Positions 33,501 through 44,465 of a stretch of 64,000 nt of DNA are shown in pieces (the first letter of the stretch is position 1; each line of letters begins with the position of its first letter). Position numbers and translations under genes: made by a program. The notes under the pieces are model-generated. The model made no database searches. It worked only from the letters and a program-made list of their open reading frames with translations, and was not told where the DNA came from. The stretch comes from Puccinia triticina (taxonomy: Eukaryota > Basidiomycota > Pucciniomycetes > Pucciniales > Pucciniaceae), in NCBI RefSeq assembly GCF_026914185.1, contig NC_070571.1, positions 1,054,001 through 1,118,000 of the forward strand, in the 5' to 3' direction.

Positions 33501-36236
33501 ACAGTCTGATCAGTTTGCAAATATCACTACTTTGGTAGTTTCTTGGTGTTTCTGCCACTATATCTCATCCCAGTGTGGGAATCCTTCTGCCATATGGTTA
33601 CTGAAATGGTTTGAGGCCCCTAAAGATTCATCATGTACCTTTAATGACCACAAAACCCCCAAATGTAGCAGCTACAGTCTGATCAGTTCCCAAATATCAC
33701 TACTTTGGTATTTCTTGGTGTTTCTGCCACTATATCTCATCCCAGCGTGGAAATAATTCTGCCATATGGTTACCAAATGGTAACAGGCCCCCAAAGATTC
33801 ATATGTACCTTTACTGACCACAAAACCTCCAAATGTAGCAGCTACAATCTGATCAGTTCCCAAATATAACTACTTTGGTAGTTTCTTGGTGTTTCTGCCA
33901 CTGTATCTCATCCCAGCATGGGAATACTTCTGCCATATGGTTATCAAAATGTTTAGAGGACCCCAACGATTAATTATGTACCTTTACTGACCACAAAACC
34001 CCCAAATTTAGCAGCTACAGTCTGATCAGTTCCCAAATATCACTACTTTGGTATTTCTTGGTGTTTCTGCCACTATATCTCATCCCAGCATGGGAATACT
34101 TCTGCCACATGGTTACAAAAAGGTACATAATGAATCTTTGGGGGCTTGTTAACATTTTGGTAACCATATGGCAGAATTATTCCCACGTTGGGATGAGATA
34201 TAGTGGCAGAAACACCAGGAAACTACCAAAGTAGTCATATTTGCGAACTGATCAGACTGTAGCTGCTACATTTGGGGGTTTTGTGGTGACTAAAGGTACA
34301 TAATGAATTATTGGGGGCCTGTCAAAATTTTGATAACCATATGGCAGAAGGATTCCCACGCTGGGATGAGATATAGTGGCAGAAACACCAAGAAACTACC
34401 AAAGTAGTGATTTTGGGAACTGATCAGACTGTAGCTGCTACATTTGGGGGTTTTGTGGTCAGTCAAGGTACATAATGAATCTTTGGGGGCATTTTAACAT
34501 TTTGGTAACCATATGGCAGAATTATTCCCACGCTGGGATGAAATATAGTGGCAGAAACACCAAGAAATACCAAAGTAGTGATATTTGGGAACTGATCAGA
34601 CTGTAGCTGCTACATTTGGAGTTTTTGTTGTCAGTAAAGGTATATAATGAATCTTTAGGGCCTGTAAAAATTTTTGTAACCATATGGCAGAAGGATTCCC
34701 ACGCTGGGCAGAGATATAGTGGCAGAAACACCAAGAAACTACCAAAGGAGTGATATTTGGGAACTGATCAGACTGTAGCTGCTACATTTGGAGGTTTTGT
34801 GGTCAGTAAAGGTATGTAATGAAAGTTTGGAGGATGGTAAAAATTTTGGTAACCACATGGCGGAAGGATTCCCACGCTGGGATGAGATATAGTTGCAGAA
34901 ACACCAAGAAACTACCAAAGTAGTGATTTTGGGAACTGATCAGACTGTGGCTGCTACATTTGGGGGTTTTGTGGTCAGTCAAGGTCCATAATGAGCCTTT
35001 GGGGGCCTGTAAACATTTTGGTAACCATATGGCAGAAGGATTTCCACGCTGGGATAAGATATAGTGGCAGAAACACCAAGAAACTACCAAAGTAGTGATA
35101 TTTGGGAACTGATCAGACTGTAGCTGCTACATTTGGGGGTTTTGTGGTGACTAAAGGTACATAATGAATACTTGGGGGTCTGCCAACATTTTGATAACCA
35201 TATGGCAGAAGGATTCCCACGCTGGGATGGGATATAGTGGCAGAAACACCAAGAAACTACCAAAGTAGGGATATTTGCAAACTGATCAGACTGTAGCTGC
35301 TACATTTGGAGGTTTTGTGGTCAGTAAAGGTACATAATGAATCTTTGGGGGCCTCTAAACATTTTGGTAACCATATGGCAGAAGGATGCCCACACTGGGA
35401 TGAGATATAGTGGCAGAAACACCAAGAAACTACCAAAGTTGTTATATTTGGGAACTGATCAGACTTTAGCTGCTACATTTGGAGGTTTGTGGTCAGTAAA
35501 GGTACATAATTAATCTTTGGGGGCCTGTAAAATTTTTTGTAACCATATGGCAGAATGATTCCCACGCTGGGATGAGATATAGTGGCAGAAACACCATGAA
35601 ACTACCAAAGTTGTTATATTTGGGAACTGATCAGACTTTAGCTGCTACATTTGGAGGTTTGTGGTCAGTAAAGGTACATAATTAATCTTTGGGGGCCTGT
35701 AAAAATTTTTGTAACCATATGGCAGAAGGATTCCCACGCTGGGCAGAGATATAGTGGCAGAAACACCAAGAAACTACCAAAGGAGTGATATTTGGGAACT
35801 GATCAGACTGTAGCTGCTACATTTGGAGGTTTTGTGGTCAGTAAAGGTATGTAATGAAAGTTTGGAGGATGGTAAAAATTTTGGTAACCACATGGCGGAA
35901 GGATTCCCACGCTGGGATGAGATATAGTTGCAGAAACACCAAGAAACTACCAAAGTAGTGATTTTGGGAACTGATCAGACTGTGGCTGCTACATTTGGGG
36001 GTTTTGTGGTCAGTCAAGGTCCATAATGAGCCTTTGGGGGCCTGTAAACATTTTGGTAACCATATGGCAGAAGGATTTCCACGCTGGGATAAGATATAGT
36101 GGCAGAAACACCAAGAAACTACCAAAGTAGTGATATTTGGGAACTGATCAGACTGTAGCTGCTACATTTGGGGGTCTTGTGGTGACTTAAGGTCCACAAT
36201 GAATCCTTGGGGGCGTTTCAACATTGAGGTAACCAT
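33490..36236. repeat. array of about 172-bp repeats, with orientation switch at about 34130
   Basis: Four units run in one orientation (about 33490-34125) and about twelve in the other (about 34130-36236). Each unit holds TGATCAGACTGTAGCTGCTA, GGGATGAGATATAGTGGCAG and ACCATATGGCAGAAGGATTC. A block of six units (about 34680-35160) is repeated almost exactly 1035 bp further on, so the array has a higher-order structure. The short open frames within it are by-products of the repeat. Confidence 0.85.
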
Positions 36237-36240
36237 ACGT

Positions 36241-37020
36241 TGTGGTACTCGAAAATGTGAAAAATCAAAAGTTTTTCTCATGTACATATAGAAGGCCTCA
36301 AGATACCATCCATTGGACACCTTAAATGGACACCACGGCTAAAGTAACCCCTATTCCCCACTGGAAGCATCACTGGAGCCCCACTACACTGGAAGTTAGA
36401 CCCTTTGGACAACCTGTAGCACCCAGTCAACCACCTGTCAGGCGCCTCAAGCCACATTCCCCGCACCATTCTATCTCCACTACATATATTGGTTTGGGTT
36501 TGTTTGTTATGTACATTATATCATGCAGCACTGCCCCTGCAGGCTGTGCCCCTTCGAATGAATGGTTCCCCGCATTCTAGTTCCTTCTAACTCCACTTTG
36601 TTTGGTCTTATTACATCACATGATCATTCCCTGCACAGCTTATGCGCCCCTTGCATGAATTATGACATCATCTGGCACAGCCCCTCCTCATGTATGCACC
36701 CCTTGCATAAATTGTACACAGCCACTCCCTCTTAACTCCCTCATGTTGTACAGCCCAGGCCAGCTAAAATACCTCACTCAGGGGCTGCCCTGGAGCTAAA
36801 ATCCCTCACATTTGTCTATATAAGGAGCTCTCTTCCCCCCCATTTGTAGTTCCTCAGTTTATTACTCATCAAGTTTTATACTCACCCATCACCCAAAACA
36901 CTTACGTACCCACTCAACCCTCTTACTTACATATAACAACCCTTACATACTGAATAACAACCTTTTTATACTGTGTCACGAAAAACTTATCTTGAGCTAA
37001 CCACTCCTATCACTTATTAA

Positions 37021-37051
<31 letters not shown>

Positions 37052-37074
37052 AGCTGGTAGTATAGAAGGGCAGA
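36241..37074 (+). repeat. left LTR, 3'-truncated
   Basis: It is 834 bp long and matches the right LTR from its first base to GGGCAGA, then jumps into RT sequence. A TATA box (TATATAAGG, 36827-36835) marks the likely U3/R region. Confidence 0.9.
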
Positions 37075-37141
37075 TTTATTTCGGATTGAAGAAGCAGGAC
37101 TTACCATCTCAGGAAAGAAGTTTGCGTGTTGTGTACCTGCT

Positions 37142-39367
37142 TTGGACATTGTTGGACACGTGGTCTGCAGAGAAGGAAGGCGTGTGTCATCCCAGAAGAA
37201 AAACAAAATCTCAACCTGGCCTACTCCGAATAATGTCACAGAACTTCGAGGCTTCCTGGGAATAGTAACCTATGTCAGAATTTTTATCAAAAATCTGTCA
37301 GAAATTGCTGCACCTCTCAGGAAGCTCACACGAAAGGATATCAAATGGGTCTGGGACGAGGACTGTGATCAAGCTTTCAACCGGCTCAAAGAAATCATTG
37401 GAGAAGATATCACCTTGAAAAGCCTTGACTATTCTGAAGATGCCGGACTTATTATCTTAGCTGTGGATTCCAGCTTCATTGCGGCAGGAGGAGTACTTTC
37501 TCAACAAGAACTAGAAACAGGACTCATTCGACCAGTCCTTTATGAATCAGTTGTCTTCTCACCGGTGGAGTCAAAATATTCTCAGCCAAAGCTAGAACTC
37601 TGTGGCGTAGCCAGGATCCTCAAGAAACTACAAACACTACTGTGGGGTCAACACTTTGAGTTGCAAGTGGATGCACAATCTTTAATCCAAATGATCAACT
37701 CACCATCCCTTCCAAATGCACCTATGACCAGATGGGTAGCATTCATTCAGCTTTTCTCATTTGACATGGTTCACCAACCTGGTAAAACATTCACTATGCC
37801 GGATGCCTTGTCAAGACGACCAATAAGTGATGAAGAAGACGAATTCTACGAGGACGCGGAAGATTTCGACGAAGAGGAACCAGCAATCAAAGCCTGCTCT
37901 CGGTTCAAAATGATTTCAGCTTCTACGCATCTTTTGGAATGGGAGGCGCCTGGATTTTGGAAAGATCTCAAGGACTATTTGCAAACGTTACGTAAACCTG
38001 AAAGCTTGGATCCTCAAGAATTTCAGAAACTCAGGCGGAAATCAGTCAACTACTTTATTCAAGATGGACGACTGATGCGTAGACACTCTCCAATAGCACA
38101 ACTAGTAATCTCAAACGTATCTTATCAAAGTAGACTCTTACGGAAGTTTCACGAGGAGCTTGGTCATCGAGGACGTGAAGAAACATACCAACGCCTAGTC
38201 TGCCGATTTTGGTGGCCAAGTCTGAAGAAAAAGGTCCGTTTATGGGTACAAAGCTGTGAACCCTGTCAAAAGAGAGACCCACTAGTACCTAGGGAAATTC
38301 GAAATCCAACTGGAGAAAACACTTTATTCGGACGAGTAGCGCTGGACGTCTGTCACATCAAGGCTGGAAGATATAAATATCTACTTGTAGCTCGAGATGA
38401 CTTATCAGGATGGGTGGAGGCAGCACCTTTGGTCAAGCTAACATCTGCAACAATCGCAAAGTTTCTCTTGGAAGAATGGGTTTATCGATACGGGGCAATC
38501 AAGACGGTTACTGCGGACAATGGACCTGAATTCAAGAATGAGTTTATCAAAGCTGTAGAAAAGATTGGTGCACATTTTAAACGACCTACACCTTACTATC
38601 CTGAGGCCAACGGAATGATTGAAAGAGGACACCGACCAATTAAAGACACCTTGATCAAGATGTGCGGCGAATCTGGAGGAAAATGGAGAGAATATCTGCC
38701 TTTAGTGCTCTTTTCCAACAGGATATCAACAAAGCGGACCACAGGATACTCGCCATTTGAGCTTGTTTTTGGACAAAAAGCAGTTTTACCAGTTGATCTG
38801 GAGATGGACACCTATCTAGGAATTGATTGGACGGAAATCAAAACTACGGAAGAACTCTTAGAAGCTCGAACAAAGCAGTTAGAACGATGGGAAGAAATTC
38901 TAGTGATAGCTCACGAAAAACTGATGAAAGTAAGGGAATCTTCTGTCCGGTACTGGGATAGAAAGATGGCAGCACGACTTCGAAAACCTCTGAAACCTGG
39001 CGAATTGGTTCTGATCTATAATAAGAGTTTGGAAGACCAATGGGGAAAACTTTTTGCAAACCGATGGAATGGGCCATTTAGAATTACCAAACAATTACCA
39101 AAAGGATCTTATGTCTTGGAGGAATTGGATGGTGTAGAACTTAAAAGGGCTTACGCAGCTTCCCATATCAAACGGTTTTATCCTCGTGGACGGGAACTTG
39201 AAGAAATTCGACAAGACGAAGATCCAGATCAACCAGATTCATCAGAGGAAGAGGACAACTTGGAAGATAACCCACCTGAAGACTCTGACAATGAGCTGGC
39301 CAACAATTCCAACTTTGTTCTATCTCCTGGGCAGGAGACTAAACTGTTCAAACAACACAAACATTAA
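37142..39367 (+). CDS. Ty3/gypsy pol fragment: RT tail, RNase H and integrase
   Basis: The frame of 741 codons begins inside the reverse transcriptase. Residues 1-60 match the RT C-terminus (KISTWPTPNNVTELRGFLG). RNase H follows (AVDSS at about 108-112, then SKYSQPKLELCG). The integrase HHCC finger (H336, H341, C370, C373 approximately) is followed by the catalytic core with D402, D459 and E494, spacing DX34E. A GPF-type C-terminal module (WNGPFRITKQL) and an acidic tail end the protein. No chromodomain was seen. The initiator Met is accidental: gag, protease and the RT active site are absent, and the segment 37075-37141 is in another frame. It could at most make a partial protein. Codon use looks normal and there is no internal stop. 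Confidence 0.9.
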   Translation: MDIVGHVVCREGRRVSSQKKNKISTWPTPNNVTELRGFLGIVTYVRIFIKNLSEIAAPLRKLTRKDIKWVWDEDCDQAFNRLKEIIGEDITLKSLDYSEDAGLIILAVDSSFIAAGGVLSQQELETGLIRPVLYESVVFSPVESKYSQPKLELCGVARILKKLQTLLWGQHFELQVDAQSLIQMINSPSLPNAPMTRWVAFIQLFSFDMVHQPGKTFTMPDALSRRPISDEEDEFYEDAEDFDEEEPAIKACSRFKMISASTHLLEWEAPGFWKDLKDYLQTLRKPESLDPQEFQKLRRKSVNYFIQDGRLMRRHSPIAQLVISNVSYQSRLLRKFHEELGHRGREETYQRLVCRFWWPSLKKKVRLWVQSCEPCQKRDPLVPREIRNPTGENTLFGRVALDVCHIKAGRYKYLLVARDDLSGWVEAAPLVKLTSATIAKFLLEEWVYRYGAIKTVTADNGPEFKNEFIKAVEKIGAHFKRPTPYYPEANGMIERGHRPIKDTLIKMCGESGGKWREYLPLVLFSNRISTKRTTGYSPFELVFGQKAVLPVDLEMDTYLGIDWTEIKTTEELLEARTKQLERWEEILVIAHEKLMKVRESSVRYWDRKMAARLRKPLKPGELVLIYNKSLEDQWGKLFANRWNGPFRITKQLPKGSYVLEELDGVELKRAYAASHIKRFYPRGRELEEIRQDEDPDQPDSSEEEDNLEDNPPEDSDNELANNSNFVLSPGQETKLFKQHKH

Positions 39368-39385
39368 TTATTCTTTTTCATAAAA

Positions 39386-39675
39386 AAGTTGGGGGAGGAT
39401 CCACTTTCCTTAAAAATATTCACTCATTTAAAAATAAAATGAAATAAATAAAAAAAACAAACCTCTCCCCAGCTTTCTCTGGTCACTTTTGCTTACCCAG
39501 GTCAATCTTTCAAGACTCACACTCATCTATTTTCTGCATCTCTGTTCTTCATAAAAATTCTCTCTCAAAAAGAAAACAAAAGGAAAAAAAAAAAAAAGCT
39601 TACCTTTTTTTTCTCTTACAAACACTTACTTTTCTCTCAAGAGGTTGAGGACAACCTTTTAAGTTGGGGGAGGGG
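39386..39675 (+). other. two internal polypurine-tract copies
   Basis: AAGTTGGGGGAGGAT occurs at 39386-39400 and AAGTTGGGGGAGGGG at 39661-39675. The element's working tract next to the right LTR (42409-42422) has the same sequence. The region between is A/T-rich and non-coding; long poly-A tracts follow at 39749-39793. Confidence 0.7.
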
Positions 39676-39971
39676 TGTCGAAGGATTCATTTCAGACTAA
39701 CATAACATAAAAGATAAAATAAATAAAATAAAAATAGATACTTTACAAAAAAAAAAAAAAAAAAAAAAAGTAAAAAAAAAAAAAAAAAAAAAAAGAGACA
39801 AAACATTTTTTTATCCTTATATGATTTTTTTTAGCTTTACTATTATCTATTGATTTTTTTCTTTTATGGTGATTTTACCCCAGGGAAGAACTCGACATAG
39901 GCACTGGAAACTCAAACAACTTAGTACAAGCACAAGAAAACAAATAATATGATAATAATACTAACATCCTT

Positions 39972-41348
39972 TTAGTAGCGATTTTGTTGAAGACTGTAGT
40001 CGCCTTCGAGGTATCGACGGCCCCAGTGTTGAAAAAGGGCGACGCGTTCAAGATGGTCGAATTCGCTAGTGGATGGGCTTTGATTTGAGTAGGTAATAAA
40101 GCCCTCGACGAAGCTAGTATACATATGAAACAAGGCAGCGGGTTCGACAGCAGTGTGCGGCGGGGCTTGACCTACATCGCGGGTTAAGAGAGCTCCAATC
40201 TGATGCGGTTGTAAGAAAGGCAACTCAGTAATACTGTAGTCCCCACGATGGATCGGGGACGGAATTCGTGGGAAATCTGGGTTACTATGGTGATCTTCAC
40301 TAGCAACATCGTTATTTTCGGTATTCGACCTCGTATCGATAGGAACGACTTCAGGACTAGCGCGAATGTTGTTCGATACCGAAGGATCAACCTCGATGGG
40401 TTGCTGAAGATCGACGAGAGGAGCATGTTGACAATGGACGACGGGGTTTTGCATCCAAGATGCGGGGTCAGCCCAGCTATCATCGAAAACGACTCGGTTC
40501 GAGGATAAGTCCTGGCAAGCGAACTTGTCAGTCTTGAAGCCGTGGTATCAGGGAAAACAAAACAGTAGCTTACCGGAGATCGGAGAACATCCGTGGATGC
40601 GGCCTGATAAACCGGCGAGTTACCCGAGGGACGCCATCCAGGACTGCGAGGATGATATACAGGCAAAGCCAGGCCTGGCTCGGCCACTTCAGAAGATTCC
40701 GCAGGGAATGGTGTGGGAACCCGGAAGCGCGGGGGCGAACCAACCAACTCTGCTGGTATCGCGGGAGCACCTGCTATAAAGGAGCCACCATTCTGGGGGG
40801 GCTGATTTATGTTGGTTGGATCCAAAAGCTGTAAACATTTAGTCAGCCCATACAGGATAATCAACAACAAACACAAGTCAGCTGCTTACGGTCTCCAGGG
40901 TGTTAATCGCGGAATCACCCACGACAAACGGACGACGAGCCGCCGGGGACTCGGAACGACGCATTGAGGAATCTATTGGGCAAGAATAGAAATCCATACG
41001 CTCCCTGGCCCATTCCATTCGATCGGGCGAGGAGGGCAAATGAGGCTCGAGCACATCATCAGACCCAGGCTAAACAAACTATCAGCATACACCCACCAGC
41101 GATGGGTCATCCTGAAGGCAGTCACTTACCAGTGATGGCTGCACTAACGGATGATGATTTGGCAGGTTTCTTGCAATCATGGTAGAACTTTGGGGTGGGG
41201 AAGTACCCTAGATGAAGAACAAATAAAAACTTTTCAATTTAGCTCGATCAAGGAGCTCTTCAAACGTCAAACTCACCCGATTTGCCGCGGAAGTCGTCCG
41301 AGGGCGTAAGCTATAAGGATACGAAGCTCGTCTAGAAGGGGAAATCAT
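39972..41348 (-). CDS. antisense five-exon gene inside the Ty3/gypsy element, unknown product
   Basis: Five minus-strand exons (41348-41277, 41207-41130, 41069-40890, 40828-40574, 40511-39972) give 374 codons before the stop. All four introns have GT and AG ends, are 61-69 nt long and lie in phase 0. A TATA box sits about 80 bp upstream of the ATG. The protein is Pro/Ser/Arg-rich and probably disordered for the first 200 residues, then Asp/His/Ser-rich. It ends in a more folded-looking part with aromatic residues (LFHMYTSFVEGFITYSN, ALFQHWGRRYLEGDY). There is no signal peptide, membrane segment or known domain, so it is not an obvious envelope protein. I do not recognise it. It may be a captured host gene or an element-encoded accessory gene. 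Intact frame and splice sites argue for recent selection. Confidence 0.65.
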
Positions 41349-41425
41349 CTTTGCTATAGGAAGTAATGAAGAGGACGAGGGGATAAAGGTGATGAGATGC
41401 TCTAAAAACGAAAGCGAATGAGCCT

Positions 41426-41434
41426 CTTTTTATA
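41426..41434 (-). promoter_or_regulatory. TATA box of the antisense gene
   Basis: TATAAAAAG on the minus strand lies 78-86 bp upstream of the ATG at 41348, a normal distance for a fungal promoter. Confidence 0.55.
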
Positions 41435-42408
41435 TTCTCCAGGAGGGCAGGCACTCCGGTCTATACCCCGCGATGGCAAGGAACTCACCAGCCTGGCTTG
41501 GAAGAAAATAGGAGGCCTTGCCTATCAACCAGCTCCTTCGACTACGACTCGCCGAGGTATCGCCGAGGTAAATGGACCAAACGCATCGCCGATGATATCG
41601 GGCATGATCCAAACAACCCGGCCTGGCCATGTCAGCCAGAAGGGTCTATTCAGATGGCTCAGTTGGGTGCACATATCCGGCTGAGTCATGACAAACGAGG
41701 AACGAATATGACGTACCTTGGTGGTGCTATCGGCACCGGCTATTCAGATCGACAGCGGCAGAAGAAACCGGAGGCCGTTTCCATATATAAACAACTCGGC
41801 TTCAGATGCTGGACCGAGCACGACGGCCGAGTCTGACAGACGGAGGCGGCGGTATGCGGTTGGCGAAGTCAGCAGTTGAGTCGAAATATCGATGGCGGCA
41901 GGTGGTTGAATAGAGGTGACTGAGTTACCTCGCCGCCGAGGTAACCCCACCTCCGGTCGGATCGGAACCAAACACGAAGCTGCGGCGCAAACCGAGAGGC
42001 CTGAGCTCTGAACTCGGACGAGCCGGACGGGTAACGGGCCCCCGATTGCTACTCGACACCAAGGCCGCGCGGATCAAAGCCCGCGCACTACACAAAGCCC
42101 AGCGCGACTGCTGCGGCCCCTACGACTGCACAACGACCGCTCAGCTGCGCAGCTGCGGACTGCGCGCAGCCCTCTGACTCACCAACATGACAGGACTTTT
42201 TTTTTCAAGTAAAAATACCAAAAAGTGACAAAAGTCAATTTTGGCCAATTTTTATTATACAGAGCTTCTCAGCCCGCGGGATCAAGAAGACATCTGGCGG
42301 CCAACTTTTCAAGGATTCTGGACAAACCACATATATACATATCAACCTCCAAGCTTAAATCTTCAAGATACGCCTTCTTCACGGCGGAATTGTCTGGGGA
42401 CAGACAAT
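41435..42408. other. region between the antisense gene promoter and the polypurine tract
   Basis: GC-rich sequence with scattered inverted words (GCCGAGGTA and TACCTCGGC). No reading frame stands out on either strand. It probably contains the upstream regulatory region of the antisense gene. Confidence 0.4.
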
Positions 42409-42422
42409 AAGTTGGGGGAGGA
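42409..42422 (+). other. polypurine tract of the Ty3/gypsy element
   Basis: AAGTTGGGGGAGGA directly precedes the right LTR, as expected for the plus-strand primer of reverse transcription. Confidence 0.85.
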
Positions 42423-43202
42423 TGTGGTACTCGAAAATGTGAAAAATCAAAAGTTTTTCTCATGTACATATAGAAGGCCTCAAGATACCATCCATTGGAC
42501 ACCTTAAATGGACACCACGGCTAAAGTAACCCCTATTCCCCACTGGAAGCATCACTGGAGCCCCACTACACTGGAAGTTAGACCCTTTGGACAACCTGTA
42601 GCACCCAGTCAACCACCTGTCAGGCGCCTCAAGCCACATTCCCCGCACCATTCTATCTCCACTACATATATTGGTTTGGGTTTGTTTGTTATGTACATTA
42701 TATCATGCAGCACTGCCCCTGCAGGCTGTGCCCCTTCGAATGAATGGTTCCCCGCATTCTAGTTCCTTCTAACTCCACTTTGTTTGGTCTTATTACATCA
42801 CATGATCATTCCCTGCACAGCTTATGCGCCCCTTGCATGAATTATGACATCATCTGGCACAGCCCCTCCTCATGTATGCACCCCTTGCATAAATTGTACA
42901 CAGCCACTCCCTCTTAACTCCCTCATGTTGTACAGCCCAGGCCAGCTAAAATACCTCACTCAGGGGCTGCCCTGGAGCTAAAATCCCTCACATTTGTCTA
43001 TATAAGGAGCTCTCTTCCCCCCCATTTGTAGTTCCTCAGTTTATTACTCATCAAGTTTTATACTCACCCATCACCCAAAACACTTACGTACCCACTCAAC
43101 CCTCTTACTTACATATAACAACCCTTACATACTGAATAACAACCTTTTTATACTGTGTCACGAAAAACTTATCTTGAGCTAACCACTCCTATCACTTATT
43201 AA

Positions 43203-43233
<31 letters not shown>

Positions 43234-43322
43234 AGCTGGTAGTATAGAAGGGCAGAGCTTGCACCTCCTTCATCCCCTTCTCCATTCAGCAAAAGGGTTT
43301 CACAACCACTTTTGAGTCTTAC
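42423..43322 (+). repeat. right LTR, 900 bp, complete
   Basis: It runs from TGTGG to TTACA and has a TATA box (TATATAAGG, 43009-43017). Its last 66 bp are missing from the left LTR. A relative of its 3' end lies inverted at 47968-48073. Confidence 0.9.
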
Positions 43323-43326
43323 AACG

Positions 43327-44465
43327 TCAGAAGGATTCCCATGCTGGGATGAGATATAGTGGCAGAAACACCAAGAAACTACCAAAGTTGTTATATTTGG
43401 GAACTGATCAGACTGTAGCTGCTACATTTGGGGGTCTTGTGGTGACTTAAGGTTCATATTGAATCCTTGGGGGCCTGTCAACATTTTGGTAACCATATGG
43501 CAGAAGGATTCCCACACTGGGATGAGATATAGTGGCAGAAACACCAAGAAACTACCAAAGTAGTGATATTTGGGAACTGATCAGACTGTAGCTGCTACAT
43601 TTGGGGGTCTTGTGGTGACTTACGGTCCATCATGAATCCTTGGGGGCCCGTAAACATTTTGGTAACCATATGGCAGAAGGATTCCCACGCTGGGATGAGA
43701 TATAGTGGCAGAAACACCAAGAAACTACCAAAGTAGTGATATTTGGGAACTGATCAGACTTTAGCTGCTACATTTGGAGGTTTGTGGTCAGTAAAGGTAC
43801 ATAATTAATCTTTGGGGGCCTGTAAAAATTTTTGTAACCATATGGCAGAAGGATTCCCACACTGGGATGAGATATAGTGGCAGAAACACCAAGAAACTAC
43901 CAAAGTAGTGATATTTGGGAACTGATCAGACTGTAGCTGCTATGTTTCAGGGTTTTGTGGTCATCAAAGGTACATAATGAATCTTTGGGGGCTTGTTAAC
44001 ATTTTGGTAACCATATGGCAGAATTATTCCCACGTTGGGATGAGATATAGTGGCAGAAACACCAGGAAACTACCAAAGTAGTCATATTTGCGAACTGATC
44101 AGACTGTAGCTGCTACATTTGGGGGTTTTGTGGTGACTTAAGGTACATAATGAATTATTGGGGGCCTGTGAACATTTTGGTAACCATATGGCAGAAGGAT
44201 TCCCACACTGGGATGAGATATAGTGGCAGAAACACCAAGAAACTACCAAAGTAGTGATTTTGGGAACTCATCAGACTGTAGCTGCTACATTTGGGGTTTT
44301 TGTGGTGACTAAAGGTACATAATGAATCCTTGGGGGCCTGTCAAAATTTTGGTAACCATATGGCAGAAGGATTCCCACACTGGGATGAGATATAGTGGCA
44401 GAAACACCACGAAACTACAAAAGTAGTGATATTTGGCAACTGATCAGATTGTAGCTGCTGCATAA
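43327..44465. repeat. array of about 172-bp repeats, right block
   Basis: About seven units of the family described at 33490-36236, continuing the array that the retrotransposon split. Confidence 0.85.

Larger units (their letters stand above)
36241..43322 (+). mobile_element. Ty3/gypsy LTR retrotransposon, internally deleted, with an antisense gene
   Basis: Two LTRs begin TGTGGTACTCG (36241 and 42423). The right one ends GAGTCTTACA at 43322. ACGT flanks the element (36237-36240 and 43323-43326), and without it the interrupted 172-bp repeat unit becomes continuous. The left LTR stops about 66 bp short at 37074, where it meets the middle of the reverse transcriptase region; primer-binding site, gag, protease and most of RT are missing. 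RNase H and integrase remain, followed by polypurine tracts and an antisense multi-exon gene. The shared parts of the LTRs look identical by eye, so insertion was recent. Confidence 0.9.

Noticed and set aside
34522..36125. Minus-strand frames of 70-95 codons repeating SWCFCHY-like peptides
   Set aside because: They are translations of the 172-bp satellite unit. Two are identical only because of the 1035-bp duplication.
43251..43256. First guess that both LTRs of the Ty3 element end at GGGCA
   Set aside because: The inverted relative at 47968-48073 and the ACGT duplication show that the right LTR continues to 43322; the left one is truncated.
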